A stretch of DNA of 64,000 nucleotides from an uncultured Clostridia bacterium (lineage in GTDB: Bacteria > Bacillota > Clostridia > Christensenellales > Borkfalkiaceae), in contig CALVHS010000019.1 of assembly GCA_944328665.1 (NCBI GenBank), positions 35,156 through 99,155 of the forward strand, given 5' to 3'. Each line of letters begins with the position of its first letter. Within the stretch, counting starts at the first letter, position 1. This document shows positions 20,083 through 28,545 of the stretch, piece by piece. The position numbers were made by a program, and so were the translations under genes. Under the pieces are notes generated by a model. That model did not search any database. It saw nothing but the letters and a program-made list of their open reading frames with translations, and had not been told where the DNA came from.

Positions 20083-20144
20083 AGGGGCGCGCCCGATATG
20101 CGCGCCCCTATACAAAAAATACCCGCGCGGGGCAGGTATTTTTT
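20083..20144 (-). terminator. Two tandem hairpins between cdsA and dxr
   Basis: The first is a 9-bp stem AGGGGCGCG/CGCGCCCCT (20083-20091 with 20101-20109). The second pairs AAAAAATACC with GGTATTTTTT (20114-20123 with 20135-20144) around a GC-rich core and could act as a terminator in either direction. Since the gene order is a classic operon, they may only reduce read-through into dxr. No promoter is visible between them and dxr. Confidence 0.55.
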
Positions 20145-20149
20145 TCTTT

Positions 20150-21058
20150 TCAAAAGAGGACGAACAGTTCGAACACGATGTAGACAAACGTGCTTGCGAA
20201 CAGCGTGCCGTCTATCCTGTCAAGGATGCCGCCGTGCCCGGGGAGCAGCTTGCCCATGTCCTTGATGCCCGCCTTGCGTTTGATGATGCTCTCGGCAAGG
20301 TCGCCGAATTCCGTCATGACCGATGCGATGAGCCCGATCGCCGCAAAGACCGCCCACGGCGCCCACGCCTCCCCCGCGCCCACGCCCGCATAGACGTATT
20401 CGGTGCAGAGGGAATACAGCCAATACAGCAGCACGCTTGCGCCCGTGCCGAACACGACCCCGCCGACCGCGCCCGAAACCGTCTTGTTGGGGCTGATCTC
20501 GGGGCAGAGCTTTTTGCCCTTGCAGAGGCTGCCCACCACAAAGGCGAAGGTGTCCGCCACGGGAGAAATGACGAAGATGATGAGCAGCGCCAGCGTAGAT
20601 CCCGCGGGCAGATCGTTGGCGAGCAGCATGGTCGCCAATAACACCGTCGGGTAAAAGCCGCACAGCATCGCCCCGCCCACCCCCTGCAGCCCGCAGCGCT
20701 TGTGGTCGAACACCAACAGGCACAAGAGGACGAGCGCAAAGAGAAAGGACAGATTCAAAAGCCCGCGAAACCCCTGCTCGGGAAAGAGGGCCTCCACAAC
20801 GTAATAGGATGGCGTAAACAGCGCCGCATAGGCGTAGACGGCTGCCTTCTGCGCGGGCGCCAACGAAAAGGCGGGCGGCGCCAAAGTACCGTCCTCCTCC
20901 TGCTTCCGGTATGCGCAGGCATGCACCATCTCGTATGTGCCGATCAACGAAAAGGCATACACGAGGATGCCGAACAGCCAGGGATGGATGTTGCGCAAAA
21001 AGAAAAAGCCGACGATGACGCCGATATAGACGATGCCCGTGATGAGACGCTTTTTCAT
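20150..21058 (-). CDS. cdsA: Phosphatidate cytidylyltransferase
   Basis: The protein has 302 residues and about eight hydrophobic segments. It makes CDP-diacylglycerol from phosphatidate and CTP for phospholipid synthesis. The C-terminal family signature is clear: DLAESIIKRKAGIKDMG then LPGHGGILDRIDG. Earlier SPVADTFAFVVG and SPNKTVSGAVGG are also family-typical. The start ATG at 21058 is chosen because the upstream in-frame extension is only an out-of-frame shadow of uppS. It begins 4 bases after the uppS stop. Confidence 0.96.
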   Translation of the reverse strand: MKKRLITGIVYIGVIVGFFFLRNIHPWLFGILVYAFSLIGTYEMVHACAYRKQEEDGTLAPPAFSLAPAQKAAVYAYAALFTPSYYVVEALFPEQGFRGLLNLSFLFALVLLCLLVFDHKRCGLQGVGGAMLCGFYPTVLLATMLLANDLPAGSTLALLIIFVISPVADTFAFVVGSLCKGKKLCPEISPNKTVSGAVGGVVFGTGASVLLYWLYSLCTEYVYAGVGAGEAWAPWAVFAAIGLIASVMTEFGDLAESIIKRKAGIKDMGKLLPGHGGILDRIDGTLFASTFVYIVFELFVLF

Positions 21059-21062
21059 GCCG

Positions 21063-21758
21063 TCAGCCCCTCCGGATGTTGCCGAAGCGCCTGTCGCGCG
21101 CAGAATAATTTTCGATCGCGCGTTCGAGGTCGCGCTTGGAAAATTCCGGCCACATGCGCTTGGAAAAATACAGCTCGGAATACGCCGCCTGGTAGAGGAG
21201 GAAATTGGAAAGGCGCACCTCTCCCCCCGTGCGGATGATGAGGTCAGGATCGGGTACGCCCGCGGTGGAAAGAAGGTCTTTAAAACTCTCCTCGTCCACG
21301 AACCTGCCGCAGGCGACCGCCGCGTTGACCGCGCGCACGATCTCCTGCCGCGCGCCGTAGTTGAGGCAGATGTTGAAAAGCCCGCCCGTGAACCCCGCCG
21401 TCTCTTCCGCAACGGAGAGGATATCCGCCTGCACGTCGGGCGGCAGCACGGAAATATCGCCGAGCACGTTGATCTTGACCTGCATTTCCAACAATTTATC
21501 CCGCTTTTTGCCGAAATAAAGGCGGATAAGCTCGAAAAGATCGTCCAATTCCTCTTTCGGACGGGAAAGGTTTTCCGCCGAAAGCGCATAGACGGTCACG
21601 ATGCGCACACCCAGCCGAAAAGCGTGCGTACAGACTTTGGTCATGTTCTGCACGCCCGCCCTGTGTCCGTACGAACGGGGGCGGAAATGGCGGCGCGCCC
21701 ACCTGCCGTTCCCGTCCATGATAAAGGCGACATGGACGGGCAGTTTGATCCTGTTCAT
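21063..21758 (-). CDS. uppS: Isoprenyl transferase (undecaprenyl diphosphate synthase)
   Basis: The protein has 231 residues. It condenses isopentenyl diphosphates on farnesyl diphosphate to form the C55 lipid carrier for cell wall synthesis. The family N-terminus HVAFIMDGNGRWA with the catalytic Asp is at about residues 8-20, so the ATG at 21758 is right. Further marks are YALSAENLSRP, LNYGARQEIV and the C-terminal RTGGEVRLSNFLLYQAAYSE. It follows frr by 11 bases in the usual frr-uppS-cdsA order. The ribosome binding site is weak (GAGCGGGG). Confidence 0.96.
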   Translation of the reverse strand: MNRIKLPVHVAFIMDGNGRWARRHFRPRSYGHRAGVQNMTKVCTHAFRLGVRIVTVYALSAENLSRPKEELDDLFELIRLYFGKKRDKLLEMQVKINVLGDISVLPPDVQADILSVAEETAGFTGGLFNICLNYGARQEIVRAVNAAVACGRFVDEESFKDLLSTAGVPDPDLIIRTGGEVRLSNFLLYQAAYSELYFSKRMWPEFSKRDLERAIENYSARDRRFGNIRRG

Positions 21759-21769
21759 AGGCGCCCCGC

Positions 21770-22342
21770 TCAGACGGACATGATCTCTTTTTCTTTTTCG
21801 GCGGTGTGTTTTTCGATCTGCTCGACGGTTTTGGCGACCGTCTTTTCCACTTCCTTTTCGAGGGAAGTGCATTCGTCCTCGGAGATCTCCTTGCCGTTTT
21901 TCATCTTTTTGAAGGCTTCCATCGCCTCACGGCGGATGTTGCGCGCGGCGACCTTCGCCTCTTCGGACAGCCCCTTGATCTGCTTGGCGATATCGCGGCG
22001 GCGCTCCTCGGTGAGGTCGGGGAAGATGAGGCGGATGACCTTGCCGTCGTTGGTGGGCGTCAGCCCGATGTTCGACTGAAGGATCGCCTTTTCGATCCCC
22101 TTTAAAAGACTGGTATCCCAAGGGCTGATGACCAGGCACTTTGCGTCGGCGACGGCGATGTTGCCCACCTGTTGGAGGGGAGAAAGAGTGCCGTAATAGT
22201 CCACTACGATCTTGTCCAATACGTGCGGATTTGCCCTGCCGGCGCGGATACCCGCGAATTCTTCGCGGAGGACGCTGACCGTCTTGTCCAGCTTGTCCTC
22301 AAGAGTAAGCAAGACTTCCTGTGCCTTTTCGTTATCGATCAT
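21770..22342 (-). CDS. frr: Ribosome recycling factor
   Basis: The protein has 190 residues, slightly above the usual 185. It splits post-termination ribosomes with EF-G. Family motifs include REEFAGIRAGRANPHVLDKI near residue 25-45, and the C-terminal DISEDE-like EISEDECTSLEKEVEK. It lies 18 bases after pyrH in the standard pyrH-frr order. No irregularity is seen. Confidence 0.97.
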   Translation of the reverse strand: MIDNEKAQEVLLTLEDKLDKTVSVLREEFAGIRAGRANPHVLDKIVVDYYGTLSPLQQVGNIAVADAKCLVISPWDTSLLKGIEKAILQSNIGLTPTNDGKVIRLIFPDLTEERRRDIAKQIKGLSEEAKVAARNIRREAMEAFKKMKNGKEISEDECTSLEKEVEKTVAKTVEQIEKHTAEKEKEIMSV

Positions 22343-22360
22343 GGTATTTTCTCCTTATCT

Positions 22361-23080
22361 TTATTCGCTTACGATGAGCGTGCCCGTGCGCTCGCCGCAG
22401 ACGGCGCGCACGATGGCGTCCTGTTCCGAAAGGGCGAACGCCAGCACGGGAATATTGTTGTCCATGCACATGGTGATCGCCGTCGTGTCCATCGCCTTGA
22501 GCCCGCGGTTGATCACTTCCATGTGCGAGATCTTTTCGATCTTGACCGCCGACGGATTCGTCTTGGGGTCGCTGTCATAGATGCCGTCCACGTTTTTGGC
22601 GAGCAGCAGGATGTCCGCGTTCGTTTCCGCCGCGCGCAGCGCCGCGCCCGTGTCCGTCGAGCAATACGGGTTGCCCGTGCCGCAGGCAAAGATGACGATC
22701 CTGCCCAGTTCGAAATGCCGCAGCGCCTTGCGCAGGATGAACGGCTCGGCGACGCTGATCATATTGAGCGCCGTCTGCACCCGCACGGGGACGCCCCGCT
22801 GCTCGATGGCGTCCTGCATGGCGAGAGAATTGATAACGGTGGCGAGCATGCCCATGTGGTCGGCGGTCGTCCTGTCCATATGCGTGCCCTGCCGCCCTCG
22901 CCAGAAATTGCCGCCGCCGATGACCAACCCGACCTCTACGCCCAGCGCGTGTACGCGCACGAGCTGATCGACGACGCCCGCGATGATCTTTTCGTCCAAG
23001 CCGAAGCCGTTTTCTCCGGCCAGGGCTTCGCCGGACAGCTTGAGGATGATCCTCTTATATTTGGGTACCGGTTTTTCCAT
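22361..23080 (-). CDS. pyrH: UMP kinase
   Basis: The protein has 239 residues. It phosphorylates UMP to UDP for nucleotide and cell-wall precursor synthesis. The start ATG at 23080 has GGAGG six bases upstream and yields the family N-terminus KRIILKLSGEAL. The GGGNFWRG and GTGNPYCSTDTGAALRA motifs and DGIYDSDPK are typical of the bacterial hexameric enzyme. Only about 40 bases separate the start from a strong terminator behind tsf, and no clear promoter fits in between. Confidence 0.97.
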   Translation of the reverse strand: MEKPVPKYKRIILKLSGEALAGENGFGLDEKIIAGVVDQLVRVHALGVEVGLVIGGGNFWRGRQGTHMDRTTADHMGMLATVINSLAMQDAIEQRGVPVRVQTALNMISVAEPFILRKALRHFELGRIVIFACGTGNPYCSTDTGAALRAAETNADILLLAKNVDGIYDSDPKTNPSAVKIEKISHMEVINRGLKAMDTTAITMCMDNNIPVLAFALSEQDAIVRAVCGERTGTLIVSE

Positions 23081-23123
23081 GTGAACCTCCGCTCGCGGCG
23101 GCGCGCCGCCCTCTCTTCCGCCT

Positions 23124-23162
23124 TTGAAAAAAAGGCACACAAAATAACGTTCGTGTGCCTTT
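23124..23162 (-). terminator. Intrinsic terminator between tsf and pyrH
   Basis: A 10-bp stem AAAGGCACAC/GTGTGCCTTT (23131-23140 with 23153-23162) is followed on the minus strand by a T7 tract (23130-23124 region). It ends the rpsB-tsf transcript or throttles read-through into pyrH. Confidence 0.9.
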
Positions 23163-23171
23163 GCTCTGTTA

Positions 23172-23831
23172 TCAGCCTTTCATCTTGGAAACTTGCTTTT
23201 CCACTTCTTCCGCGAGGTCGTCCTTCTTCTTTTCGATGCCCTCGCCCATTTCAAAGCGTGCAAACCTGCGGACGGTGATCTTTTCGCCGATGGAGGCGAT
23301 CGCCTCCGTGACGAGCTGCCCGATCGTCTTGGAAGAGTCCTTGACGAAGGGCTGTTCGAGCAGGCAGAAATCTTCGTAATATTTCTTGATCCTGCCGGCG
23401 ACCATCTTTTCCGCGATGTTTTCGGGCTTGCCCTCGTTCATCGCCTGGATCTTGAGGATCTTTTTCTCCTCTTCCAGCACCTCTTCGGGCACTTCCTCTT
23501 TGGTCACGTACAGGGGCTTTGCCGCCGCGATCTGCAGGGCAATATCATGCACCAATTCCTTGAATTGGTCGCCGCGCGCGACGAAGTCCGTCTCGCAGTT
23601 GACTTCGACGAGGACGCCGACCTTGCCTCCCATGTGGATATAGCTGTCGACGATGCCTTCCGCGGCGATGCGGCCCGCCTTTTTGGCTGCGGTCGCCATT
23701 CCCTTTTCGCGCAGGATCTCGACCGCCTTGTCCATATCGCCGTTCGCTTCGGTGAGCGCCTTTTTGCAATCCATCATGCCGACGCCCGTCTTCTGTCTGA
23801 GGGCGTTGACGTCGCTTGCCGTAATTGCCAT
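23172..23831 (-). CDS. tsf: Translation elongation factor Ts (short form)
   Basis: The protein has 219 residues. It recycles EF-Tu by GDP release. The N-terminal motif [20 protein letters not shown] and the [10 protein letters not shown] motif (as [16 protein letters not shown]) are diagnostic. The protein is shorter than the roughly 280-residue enterobacterial form, with a reduced central dimerisation part, as in several Firmicutes and Thermus. It follows rpsB by 38 bases. A strong terminator lies 9 bases past its stop. Confidence 0.97.
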   Translation of the reverse strand: MAITASDVNALRQKTGVGMMDCKKALTEANGDMDKAVEILREKGMATAAKKAGRIAAEGIVDSYIHMGGKVGVLVEVNCETDFVARGDQFKELVHDIALQIAAAKPLYVTKEEVPEEVLEEEKKILKIQAMNEGKPENIAEKMVAGRIKKYYEDFCLLEQPFVKDSSKTIGQLVTEAIASIGEKITVRRFARFEMGEGIEKKKDDLAEEVEKQVSKMKG

Positions 23832-23869
23832 AATTCTCTATGCCTCCGTTCTTTTCCTTACTGTTTTGC

Positions 23870-24658
23870 TTATTCCGCGGCGGCGGGCGCTTCCGCTTCC
23901 TCCGCCTGCTGCTCGGCTTCCTCGGCAGGTTCGGCGCCCTCGTTGACCGCCTCCTGCATCTCCGCATTCACCGCTTCGCCCTGGTTCGCCTCGATGACCG
24001 CGTTCGCGATGACCGAAGAGAGCAGTTTGACCGCACGGATCGCGTCGTCGTTGCCGGGGATCACATAATCGATGAGATCGGGATCGCAGTTGGTATCCGT
24101 GATCGCGACGATGGGGATGCGCAGCTTTCTCGCTTCCTGCACGGCGATATCCTCGTTGTGCGGGTCGACGATGAACAATGCGCCCGGCAGCGTCTTCATC
24201 TCGCGGATGCCGCCCAGATTCGCTTCCAGTTTGTCCATCTCCTTTTTCAGCCCCAAAACTTCCTTTTTGGGGAGCAGGTCGAAGTCGCCCGACTCTTCCA
24301 TCCTCTGCAGTTTGTTGAGGCGGTCGATCCTCGAGCGGATGGTCTTAAAGTTCGTGAGCGTGCCGCCCAGCCAGCGGGAATTGATATAGAACTGACCGCA
24401 GCGGGTCGCCTCCTCCCGGATCGCTTCCTGCGCCTGCTTTTTCGTACCGACAAAGAGGATGCTCTTGCCCGCCCTGACGGTGTCGACGACGAAGTTGTAC
24501 GCCTCCTCCACGAGGCCGACGGTCAGCTGCAAGTCAATGATGTGGATGTCGTTGCGCGCCGCAAAGATGTACTTCTTCATCTTGGGGTTCCATTTTCTGG
24601 TCTGGTGACCGAAGTGCACGCCCGCTTCGAGCAGCTGCTTCATGGTGATGACTGCCAT
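23870..24658 (-). CDS. rpsB: 30S ribosomal protein S2
   Basis: The protein has 262 residues. It begins with the family motif [22 protein letters not shown] and contains [22 protein letters not shown] and [29 protein letters not shown]. The C-terminal 30 residues are Glu/Ala-rich low-complexity sequence, as is common in high-GC members. It is the first gene of an rpsB-tsf transcript with its own promoter. Confidence 0.98.
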   Translation of the reverse strand: MAVITMKQLLEAGVHFGHQTRKWNPKMKKYIFAARNDIHIIDLQLTVGLVEEAYNFVVDTVRAGKSILFVGTKKQAQEAIREEATRCGQFYINSRWLGGTLTNFKTIRSRIDRLNKLQRMEESGDFDLLPKKEVLGLKKEMDKLEANLGGIREMKTLPGALFIVDPHNEDIAVQEARKLRIPIVAITDTNCDPDLIDYVIPGNDDAIRAVKLLSSVIANAVIEANQGEAVNAEMQEAVNEGAEPAEEAEQQAEEAEAPAAAE

Positions 24659-24793
24659 AAAAACCTCCGTTTGCTTCCTCCCGCACGCGCAAACACAGCC
24701 GCATCAGCCCGCCCGGTTGAGATTTTGGCGGGAACGGAATGCGGCACGCGCACGGTGTGAACTATTATAGCCTGTCTATTTTAGCATAAACAA
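24659..24793 (-). promoter_or_regulatory. Promoter and leader of rpsB-tsf
   Basis: On the minus strand TTGTTT (24793-24788), an 18-base spacer and TATAAT (24769-24764) form a promoter. It leaves a leader of about 100 bases before rpsB, GC-rich and able to fold (GCGCGTGCCGCA near its start). S2 leaders are autoregulatory in some bacteria. No matching published motif is recognised here. Confidence 0.7.
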
Positions 24794-24815
24794 AAGCGTT
24801 TTGCAACCGATTTTA

Positions 24816-24830
24816 TGCCCGCGGCGGGCA
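24816..24830 (-). terminator. Weak hairpin after the DUF1292 gene
   Basis: A 15-base near-palindrome TGCCCGCGGCGGGCA lies 36 bases past the stop. On the minus strand TAAAATC follows instead of a T-run. It may be a weak terminator ahead of the rpsB promoter. Confidence 0.35.
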
Positions 24831-24866
24831 GGAATTCACTTTAAATGTGCCCTCCGCCGCGCGCGG

Positions 24867-25271
24867 TCACTTTTTGTGGTCGTGATTTTTGCAGCCGCAG
24901 CCGCAGCCTTCTTCGTAATCGGTATCGAGGGACGCCGCTTCGTCCGCGTCGTCGTCCTCTTCCATCACGCGGCAGAACTCGTCGAACACTTCGTCGAGCA
25001 GTTTATCGTCGTCGACGGGATAGAGCATCTCTTCCTCGTCGCCTTCTCCTTTTTTGATCTCGAGGATGGCGACGTCCTCCCCTTCCTCGTCCTCGCTCTC
25101 TTCGTCGGCGGGCTGGAAAAAGGCGAACCAGCGCTCTTTGTATTCAATGGTGCCTATATGATAGCATTTGTGGATCTTGCCTTCGTCGTCCTTGAGCTCG
25201 ACGAGATTGACTTCTTCCTCGTCCTCGCAGCCGCAGTCGCACCCTTCTTCATGCAATTTCTTTTCGCTCAT
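24867..25271 (-). CDS. DUF1292 (YrzB-like) acidic protein with Cys/His-rich ends
   Basis: The protein has 134 residues, is very acidic, and holds a DUF1292 core (about 20-110; VNLVELKDDEGK then YKERWFAFF and DDDKLLDEVFDEF). DUF1292 proteins commonly lie beside ruvX in Firmicutes, as here. Its ATG overlaps the ruvX stop by 4 bases. Unusually, both ends carry metal-ligand clusters: CDCGC near residue 11 and CGCGCKNHDH near the end. Function is unknown. Confidence 0.85.
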   Translation of the reverse strand: MSEKKLHEEGCDCGCEDEEEVNLVELKDDEGKIHKCYHIGTIEYKERWFAFFQPADEESEDEEGEDVAILEIKKGEGDEEEMLYPVDDDKLLDEVFDEFCRVMEEDDDADEAASLDTDYEEGCGCGCKNHDHKK

Positions 25272-25702
25272 GAGCCGTTCTCCTTGTTGATTTTATGCAG
25301 ATACCCTTCCAAAATATAGGAAGCGGCAATGCTGTCGATGGTCTTTTTTCTGTCTTCGCGGCGCACGCCGCCCGCGATGAGCACCCGCTCCGCCTCTACC
25401 GTGGTGAAGCGTTCGTCCTCAAAGACGATCTCGATGTCCGTCTTCGCGCGCAGCCTTTCCACAAAACGGCGGGTCTTTTCCGTCTGCGCCGATTCCGTCC
25501 CGTCAAAGTTGAGGGGAAGCCCGCAGACGATGCGCCCCGCGCCCTTTTCTTCCGCAAGTTTGGCGAGCGCCGCGGCATCCGCCTCCGCGTCCTTCGTGCG
25601 CCGGTACGTTTCGGCGGGCAGCGCAAAGGTATTGAACGGGTCGCTGGCGGCGACGCCTACCCGTTTATCGCCGATATCGAAGGCGATGATACGTTTTTCC
25701 AT
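25268..25702 (-). CDS. ruvX: Holliday junction resolvase-like / pre-16S rRNA nuclease YqgF
   Basis: The protein has 144 residues. The RNase H-like fold begins FDIGDKRVGVAASDPF with the first catalytic Asp, and continues with VCGLPLNFDGTES and FEDERFTTVEAE. The final acidic motif is DSIAASYILEGYL. Family members process the 5' end of 16S rRNA. The ATG at 25702 has AAGGAG at 4 bases. The longer in-frame opening is not used because it crosses the promoter. Confidence 0.93.
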   Translation of the reverse strand: MEKRIIAFDIGDKRVGVAASDPFNTFALPAETYRRTKDAEADAAALAKLAEEKGAGRIVCGLPLNFDGTESAQTEKTRRFVERLRAKTDIEIVFEDERFTTVEAERVLIAGGVRREDRKKTIDSIAASYILEGYLHKINKENGS

Positions 25703-25726
25703 GGATCTCCTTGCCTTGTTTTTTTC

Positions 25727-25755
25727 AGTATACCATACTTTCTCCGCTCCGTCCA
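25727..25755 (-). promoter_or_regulatory. Promoter of ruvX-DUF1292
   Basis: On the minus strand TGGACG (25755-25750), a 17-base spacer and TATACT (25732-25727) lie about 25 bases before the ruvX start. The -10 box is strong; the -35 is a 4/6 match. Confidence 0.65.
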
Positions 25756-25786
25756 CAGTTTTTTGAAAACAGTGGATGAAATTTCG

Positions 25787-25813
25787 GAAAAAAAAGGAAA
25801 GCCCGCGCTTTCC
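25787..25813 (-). terminator. Intrinsic terminator after the UMF1 transporter gene
   Basis: The stem GGAAAGC/GCTTTCC (25796-25802 with 25807-25813) is followed on the minus strand by eight T residues. It separates the transporter operon from ruvX. Confidence 0.85.
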
Positions 25814-25840
25814 TCCTTCCGCACCGACCGGCCGGTAAAC

Positions 25841-27202
25841 TTATTCCTGCGGCGGCCCGTCGGACTGTTTTGCCTGCGGGGCGGCCTCGGCATCCGCCTG
25901 CGTCGCTTTTTGCGCGCCGCGCCCGCAGCGCACGGCGACGAGAAAGAACACAAAGCCGATCAAAAACATGACGGCGAGCGCGGCGACGCCGATGCTCTGC
26001 GCGGTAAATACCGTCTCTACCCCTTCCATCTCAAGCCGCATGAAAAGGGGCGTAAAGGCGTCCGTCACCGCGCCGACGAGCAGGGTGCCCATGAACGCGG
26101 CGCCCTTACCGAAAATATCGTAGATGCCGAAATATTCGCCCGCCTTTTCCTGCGGGATGATCTTCGCATAATAGGAGCGCGACATCGCCTGGATCGTCCC
26201 CTGAAAGAGCCCCACACAGACGGCGAGGATCCAAAATTCATAGGCACGGTCAAGGAAAACCGCGTACACGGTGATAAAAAAGTAGGCGGCGATGCAGACG
26301 ATGATGAGATTTTCCGGCTTGACCTTGCGCGACAGCATCCCCAAAAGGATGGCGGCGGGGAAGGCGACCACCTGCGTGACGAGCAGCGCGATGACGAGCA
26401 TGACGGTGTTCAGCCCCAGCGAAGTCCCGTACGCCGTCGCCATGTCGATGATCGTATAGACGCCGTCGATGAAGAAAAAGAAGGCGATCAGGAAAAAAAG
26501 CACCTGCTTTTTCGTGACGATCTCGCGCAAGGTCGCGCCGAGGCTTTTCAACCCGGCGCGCACGGGGTGCCCGCCCGGTTCAATGAAGCGCTCCTGCCGG
26601 TACGACTTCCACAGGGGGATCGAACAGCCGACCCACCAGACGGCGACGATGAAAAAGACGAGGGGCATCGCCACTTGCCTGGAAAAGGCCTGCGCCACCG
26701 CATAGAGGACGTAGACGACGATGGTGAGCACGAAGGGGAGGCAGCTGCCGATATACCCCCAGGCGTAACCGCGGGAAGAGATCTCGTCCATGCGTTCGCG
26801 CACGGTCACGTCGCAGAGCATGGAGTCGTAGACGACGATGCTGAGCTGATAAGCGCTTTTGGCGAGGACGTAGAGGACAAGGAACCACAGCCAATGCTGC
26901 ATGAAGCCGAGCACGGCGCAGCCGAACACGCCCACGAGGATGGCGGCGGAAAAGATCTTTTTGCGCATGCCTCGCAGATCGGACAGGGTGCCGAGCGTCG
27001 GCCCGAGCACGGCGACGAGCGCCGTGGAGATGCTCGTGGCGTACGCCCAATAGGACAGGTAACTCGCCTCCGAAATGCCCTGCTCGCTCGCCACCACATT
27101 GAAAAAGATGGGCAGCAGGGTAGAAACGAGCAGGGTAAAAGCGGAATTGCCCACGTCGTAGAGCACCCACTTTTTTTCAAGCGGGGTCATCTTAAACTTC
27201 AT
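25841..27202 (-). CDS. UMF1-family (Atg22-like) MFS transporter
   Basis: The protein has 453 residues with about twelve membrane helices. The start ATG at 27202 gives the typical N-terminus EKKWVLYDVGNSAFTLLVST. Conserved family marks include LGTLSDLRGMRKK, SYLSYWAYATSIS and SSRGYAWGYIGS. The substrate of the bacterial UMF1 group is not established; the yeast Atg22 relative exports amino acids from the vacuole. It overlaps the preceding phospholipase-like gene by 11 bases, so the two are cotranscribed. The C-terminal tail is short, polar and Ala/Gln-rich. Confidence 0.88.
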   Translation of the reverse strand: MKFKMTPLEKKWVLYDVGNSAFTLLVSTLLPIFFNVVASEQGISEASYLSYWAYATSISTALVAVLGPTLGTLSDLRGMRKKIFSAAILVGVFGCAVLGFMQHWLWFLVLYVLAKSAYQLSIVVYDSMLCDVTVRERMDEISSRGYAWGYIGSCLPFVLTIVVYVLYAVAQAFSRQVAMPLVFFIVAVWWVGCSIPLWKSYRQERFIEPGGHPVRAGLKSLGATLREIVTKKQVLFFLIAFFFFIDGVYTIIDMATAYGTSLGLNTVMLVIALLVTQVVAFPAAILLGMLSRKVKPENLIIVCIAAYFFITVYAVFLDRAYEFWILAVCVGLFQGTIQAMSRSYYAKIIPQEKAGEYFGIYDIFGKGAAFMGTLLVGAVTDAFTPLFMRLEMEGVETVFTAQSIGVAALAVMFLIGFVFFLVAVRCGRGAQKATQADAEAAPQAKQSDGPPQE

Positions 27203-28037
27203 GATCTCTCTCCTCCTGCGGGGACAGGACGGGTATGTTCCGCCACCCCCGTTTATGACTGAACGTATCCCCGAACGCGGGCGGCAGCGGCGCTTTGCCG
27301 CGCACATAGCCGTCAAAACCCGCGATCAGCGCCGCCGCCTCCCCCACCGCCTTTTCCGACAGTTTGCTGAGGCGCATGTTGCTGTCCTCGCAGGCGGGGA
27401 TGGGCCTTTTGGCGATCATCATGCCGTGCATCTCTTTATAATTCCCCGAAAATTTGAGGACGAGGCGGACGAGCGCCCGTTTGGGCGCATGCGGCGCGCG
27501 CAGCAGCCCGTTGTAAAAGACCATCGAACGCAGCGCCCTATACGCCTCCTGCGGGCGGATGCCGAAAAAGGGCGCGATCACGGCGGCGTTTTCCTCGCTC
27601 GGGCATATATGCGCCGTCAGGTCGGCGGAGAGAGGCTCTCTCCCCTCCGACAACAGCAAAAAACGGTCAAATTCGCTTTCGATCTCGGTATGCGTCACGC
27701 CCGAAAGGCGGATCTTGTTCTCGATATAGCTGTGGCAGGCGGCATCCAGCGCGAAATGGCAGATAAACCCGTACGCATAGGCGGCGTCCGCCTCCGTGCC
27801 GTTTTTGACGATCTCCGCCGCGGGAAGAAAAAATTTCGACGCAGGTTCCGCATGCATGCCGAAACCGATGCGATTCACCCGATCGCTCCCCAACGGCTTA
27901 TAATAAAAGAGCAGGTCGGGTCCGTGCAATCCGATATCGTAGAGGGCGCGGCACCGCTTTGCCGCCGCGGCGGGCGCGCCCGTAAGCAAGGAAAGCACCT
28001 TTTTTCCGAATACATAGTGTGCGTAAGTAGAGGGCAT
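27192..28037 (-). CDS. Zinc-dependent phospholipase C-like protein
   Basis: The protein has 281 residues. The N-terminus MPSTYAHYVFGKKVL and the motifs YDIGLHGPDLLFYY and YAYGFICHFALDAACHSYIE match the Firmicutes branch of the Zn_dep_PLPC family. His and Asp residues at these sites are the predicted zinc ligands. There is no signal peptide, unlike secreted phospholipase C toxins, so a cytoplasmic hydrolase or non-enzymatic role is possible. It overlaps and is cotranscribed with the UMF1 transporter. Confidence 0.85.
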   Translation of the reverse strand: MPSTYAHYVFGKKVLSLLTGAPAAAAKRCRALYDIGLHGPDLLFYYKPLGSDRVNRIGFGMHAEPASKFFLPAAEIVKNGTEADAAYAYGFICHFALDAACHSYIENKIRLSGVTHTEIESEFDRFLLLSEGREPLSADLTAHICPSEENAAVIAPFFGIRPQEAYRALRSMVFYNGLLRAPHAPKRALVRLVLKFSGNYKEMHGMMIAKRPIPACEDSNMRLSKLSEKAVGEAAALIAGFDGYVRGKAPLPPAFGDTFSHKRGWRNIPVLSPQEERDHEV

Positions 28038-28058
28038 AAAAATTCTCCGAACATCTTG

Positions 28059-28067
28059 ATTGTAGCA
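28059..28067 (-). promoter_or_regulatory. Extended -10 promoter before the phospholipase-like gene
   Basis: On the minus strand TGCTACAAT (28067-28059) is an extended -10 element about 20 bases before the start codon. No good -35 is seen at 17 bases. The inverted repeat AATCCGCG...CGCGGATT directly overlaps it and could close the site. Confidence 0.5.
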
Positions 28068-28440
28068 AAATCCGCGGAAAAAATCTACCTGTCGGCGCGG
28101 ATTCTTTCTATTTTACAAATATTTTACAAGTAAAGCGCATGCGCCCCGCCTTTGCAGGCAAAAACCGCGCGTACATCCTTTTCGGCACCGATGCAAGGCG
28201 CATCTTCACGCGGCGGCTTTCTCCCCGACGCGCGTCCAAGTACTGCCGGCATATCCCTCCCGCAGGCATCTTGCCGCGGATGCGGGATCGGCAAGCACCG
28301 ACGCAAAGAGGCGAACACCGTCCGCCTGCCGGCCGTTCCGTTTACCGCATTATATTTTTTCATGATCTCCGTCATTGCCTGCGGTACCCATTATAATAAT
28401 TATACTACTTTCCCGAAAAAACGCAAACAGATCTTATCCT
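28068..28440 (-). other. Gene-poor, fold-rich intergenic stretch; possible small RNA or 83-codon ORF
   Basis: No confident gene lies between 28038 and 28496. Reading the minus strand, two overlapping -10-like TATAAT elements (about 28406-28388) are followed by an ORF from 28375 to 28124. That ORF has GGAG upstream but its protein is Arg/Pro/Gly-rich with no recognisable family. The same DNA folds readily: GGCGGA/TTCGCC, CCCGCATC/GATGCCTGCGGG-type and GATGC/GCATC stems follow one another. A structured RNA or a long leader of the phospholipase gene is as likely as a protein. Near 28110-28140 the sequence is AT-rich (TTTACTTGTAAAATATTTG). Confidence 0.35.
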
Positions 28441-28496
28441 AAGCTGTGTGCCGCACCCCGCGCGATCTCTTTTCCGGCGCAGGCCGAAAACGCGCG

Positions 28497-28530
28497 AAAA
28501 GCCGCCGCACGGTACCGTGCGGCGGCTTTT
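28497..28530. terminator. Perfect palindromic bidirectional terminator
   Basis: A 34-base perfect palindrome, AAAAGCCGCCGCACGG mirrored around GTACC, runs through 28497-28530. It has A4 on one side and T4 on the other, and lies 15 bases past the stop of the small membrane protein gene. Confidence 0.85.
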
Positions 28531-28545
28531 CGCCGGAGCCTCCTG

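Noticed and set aside
21059..21589. N-terminal extension of cdsA to 21589
   Set aside because: It overlaps uppS in another frame; the CdsA N-terminus begins at 21058.
25295..27262. 655-codon plus-strand open frame over ruvX and the UMF1 transporter
   Set aside because: It crosses a terminator and promoter of minus-strand genes and has no motif.
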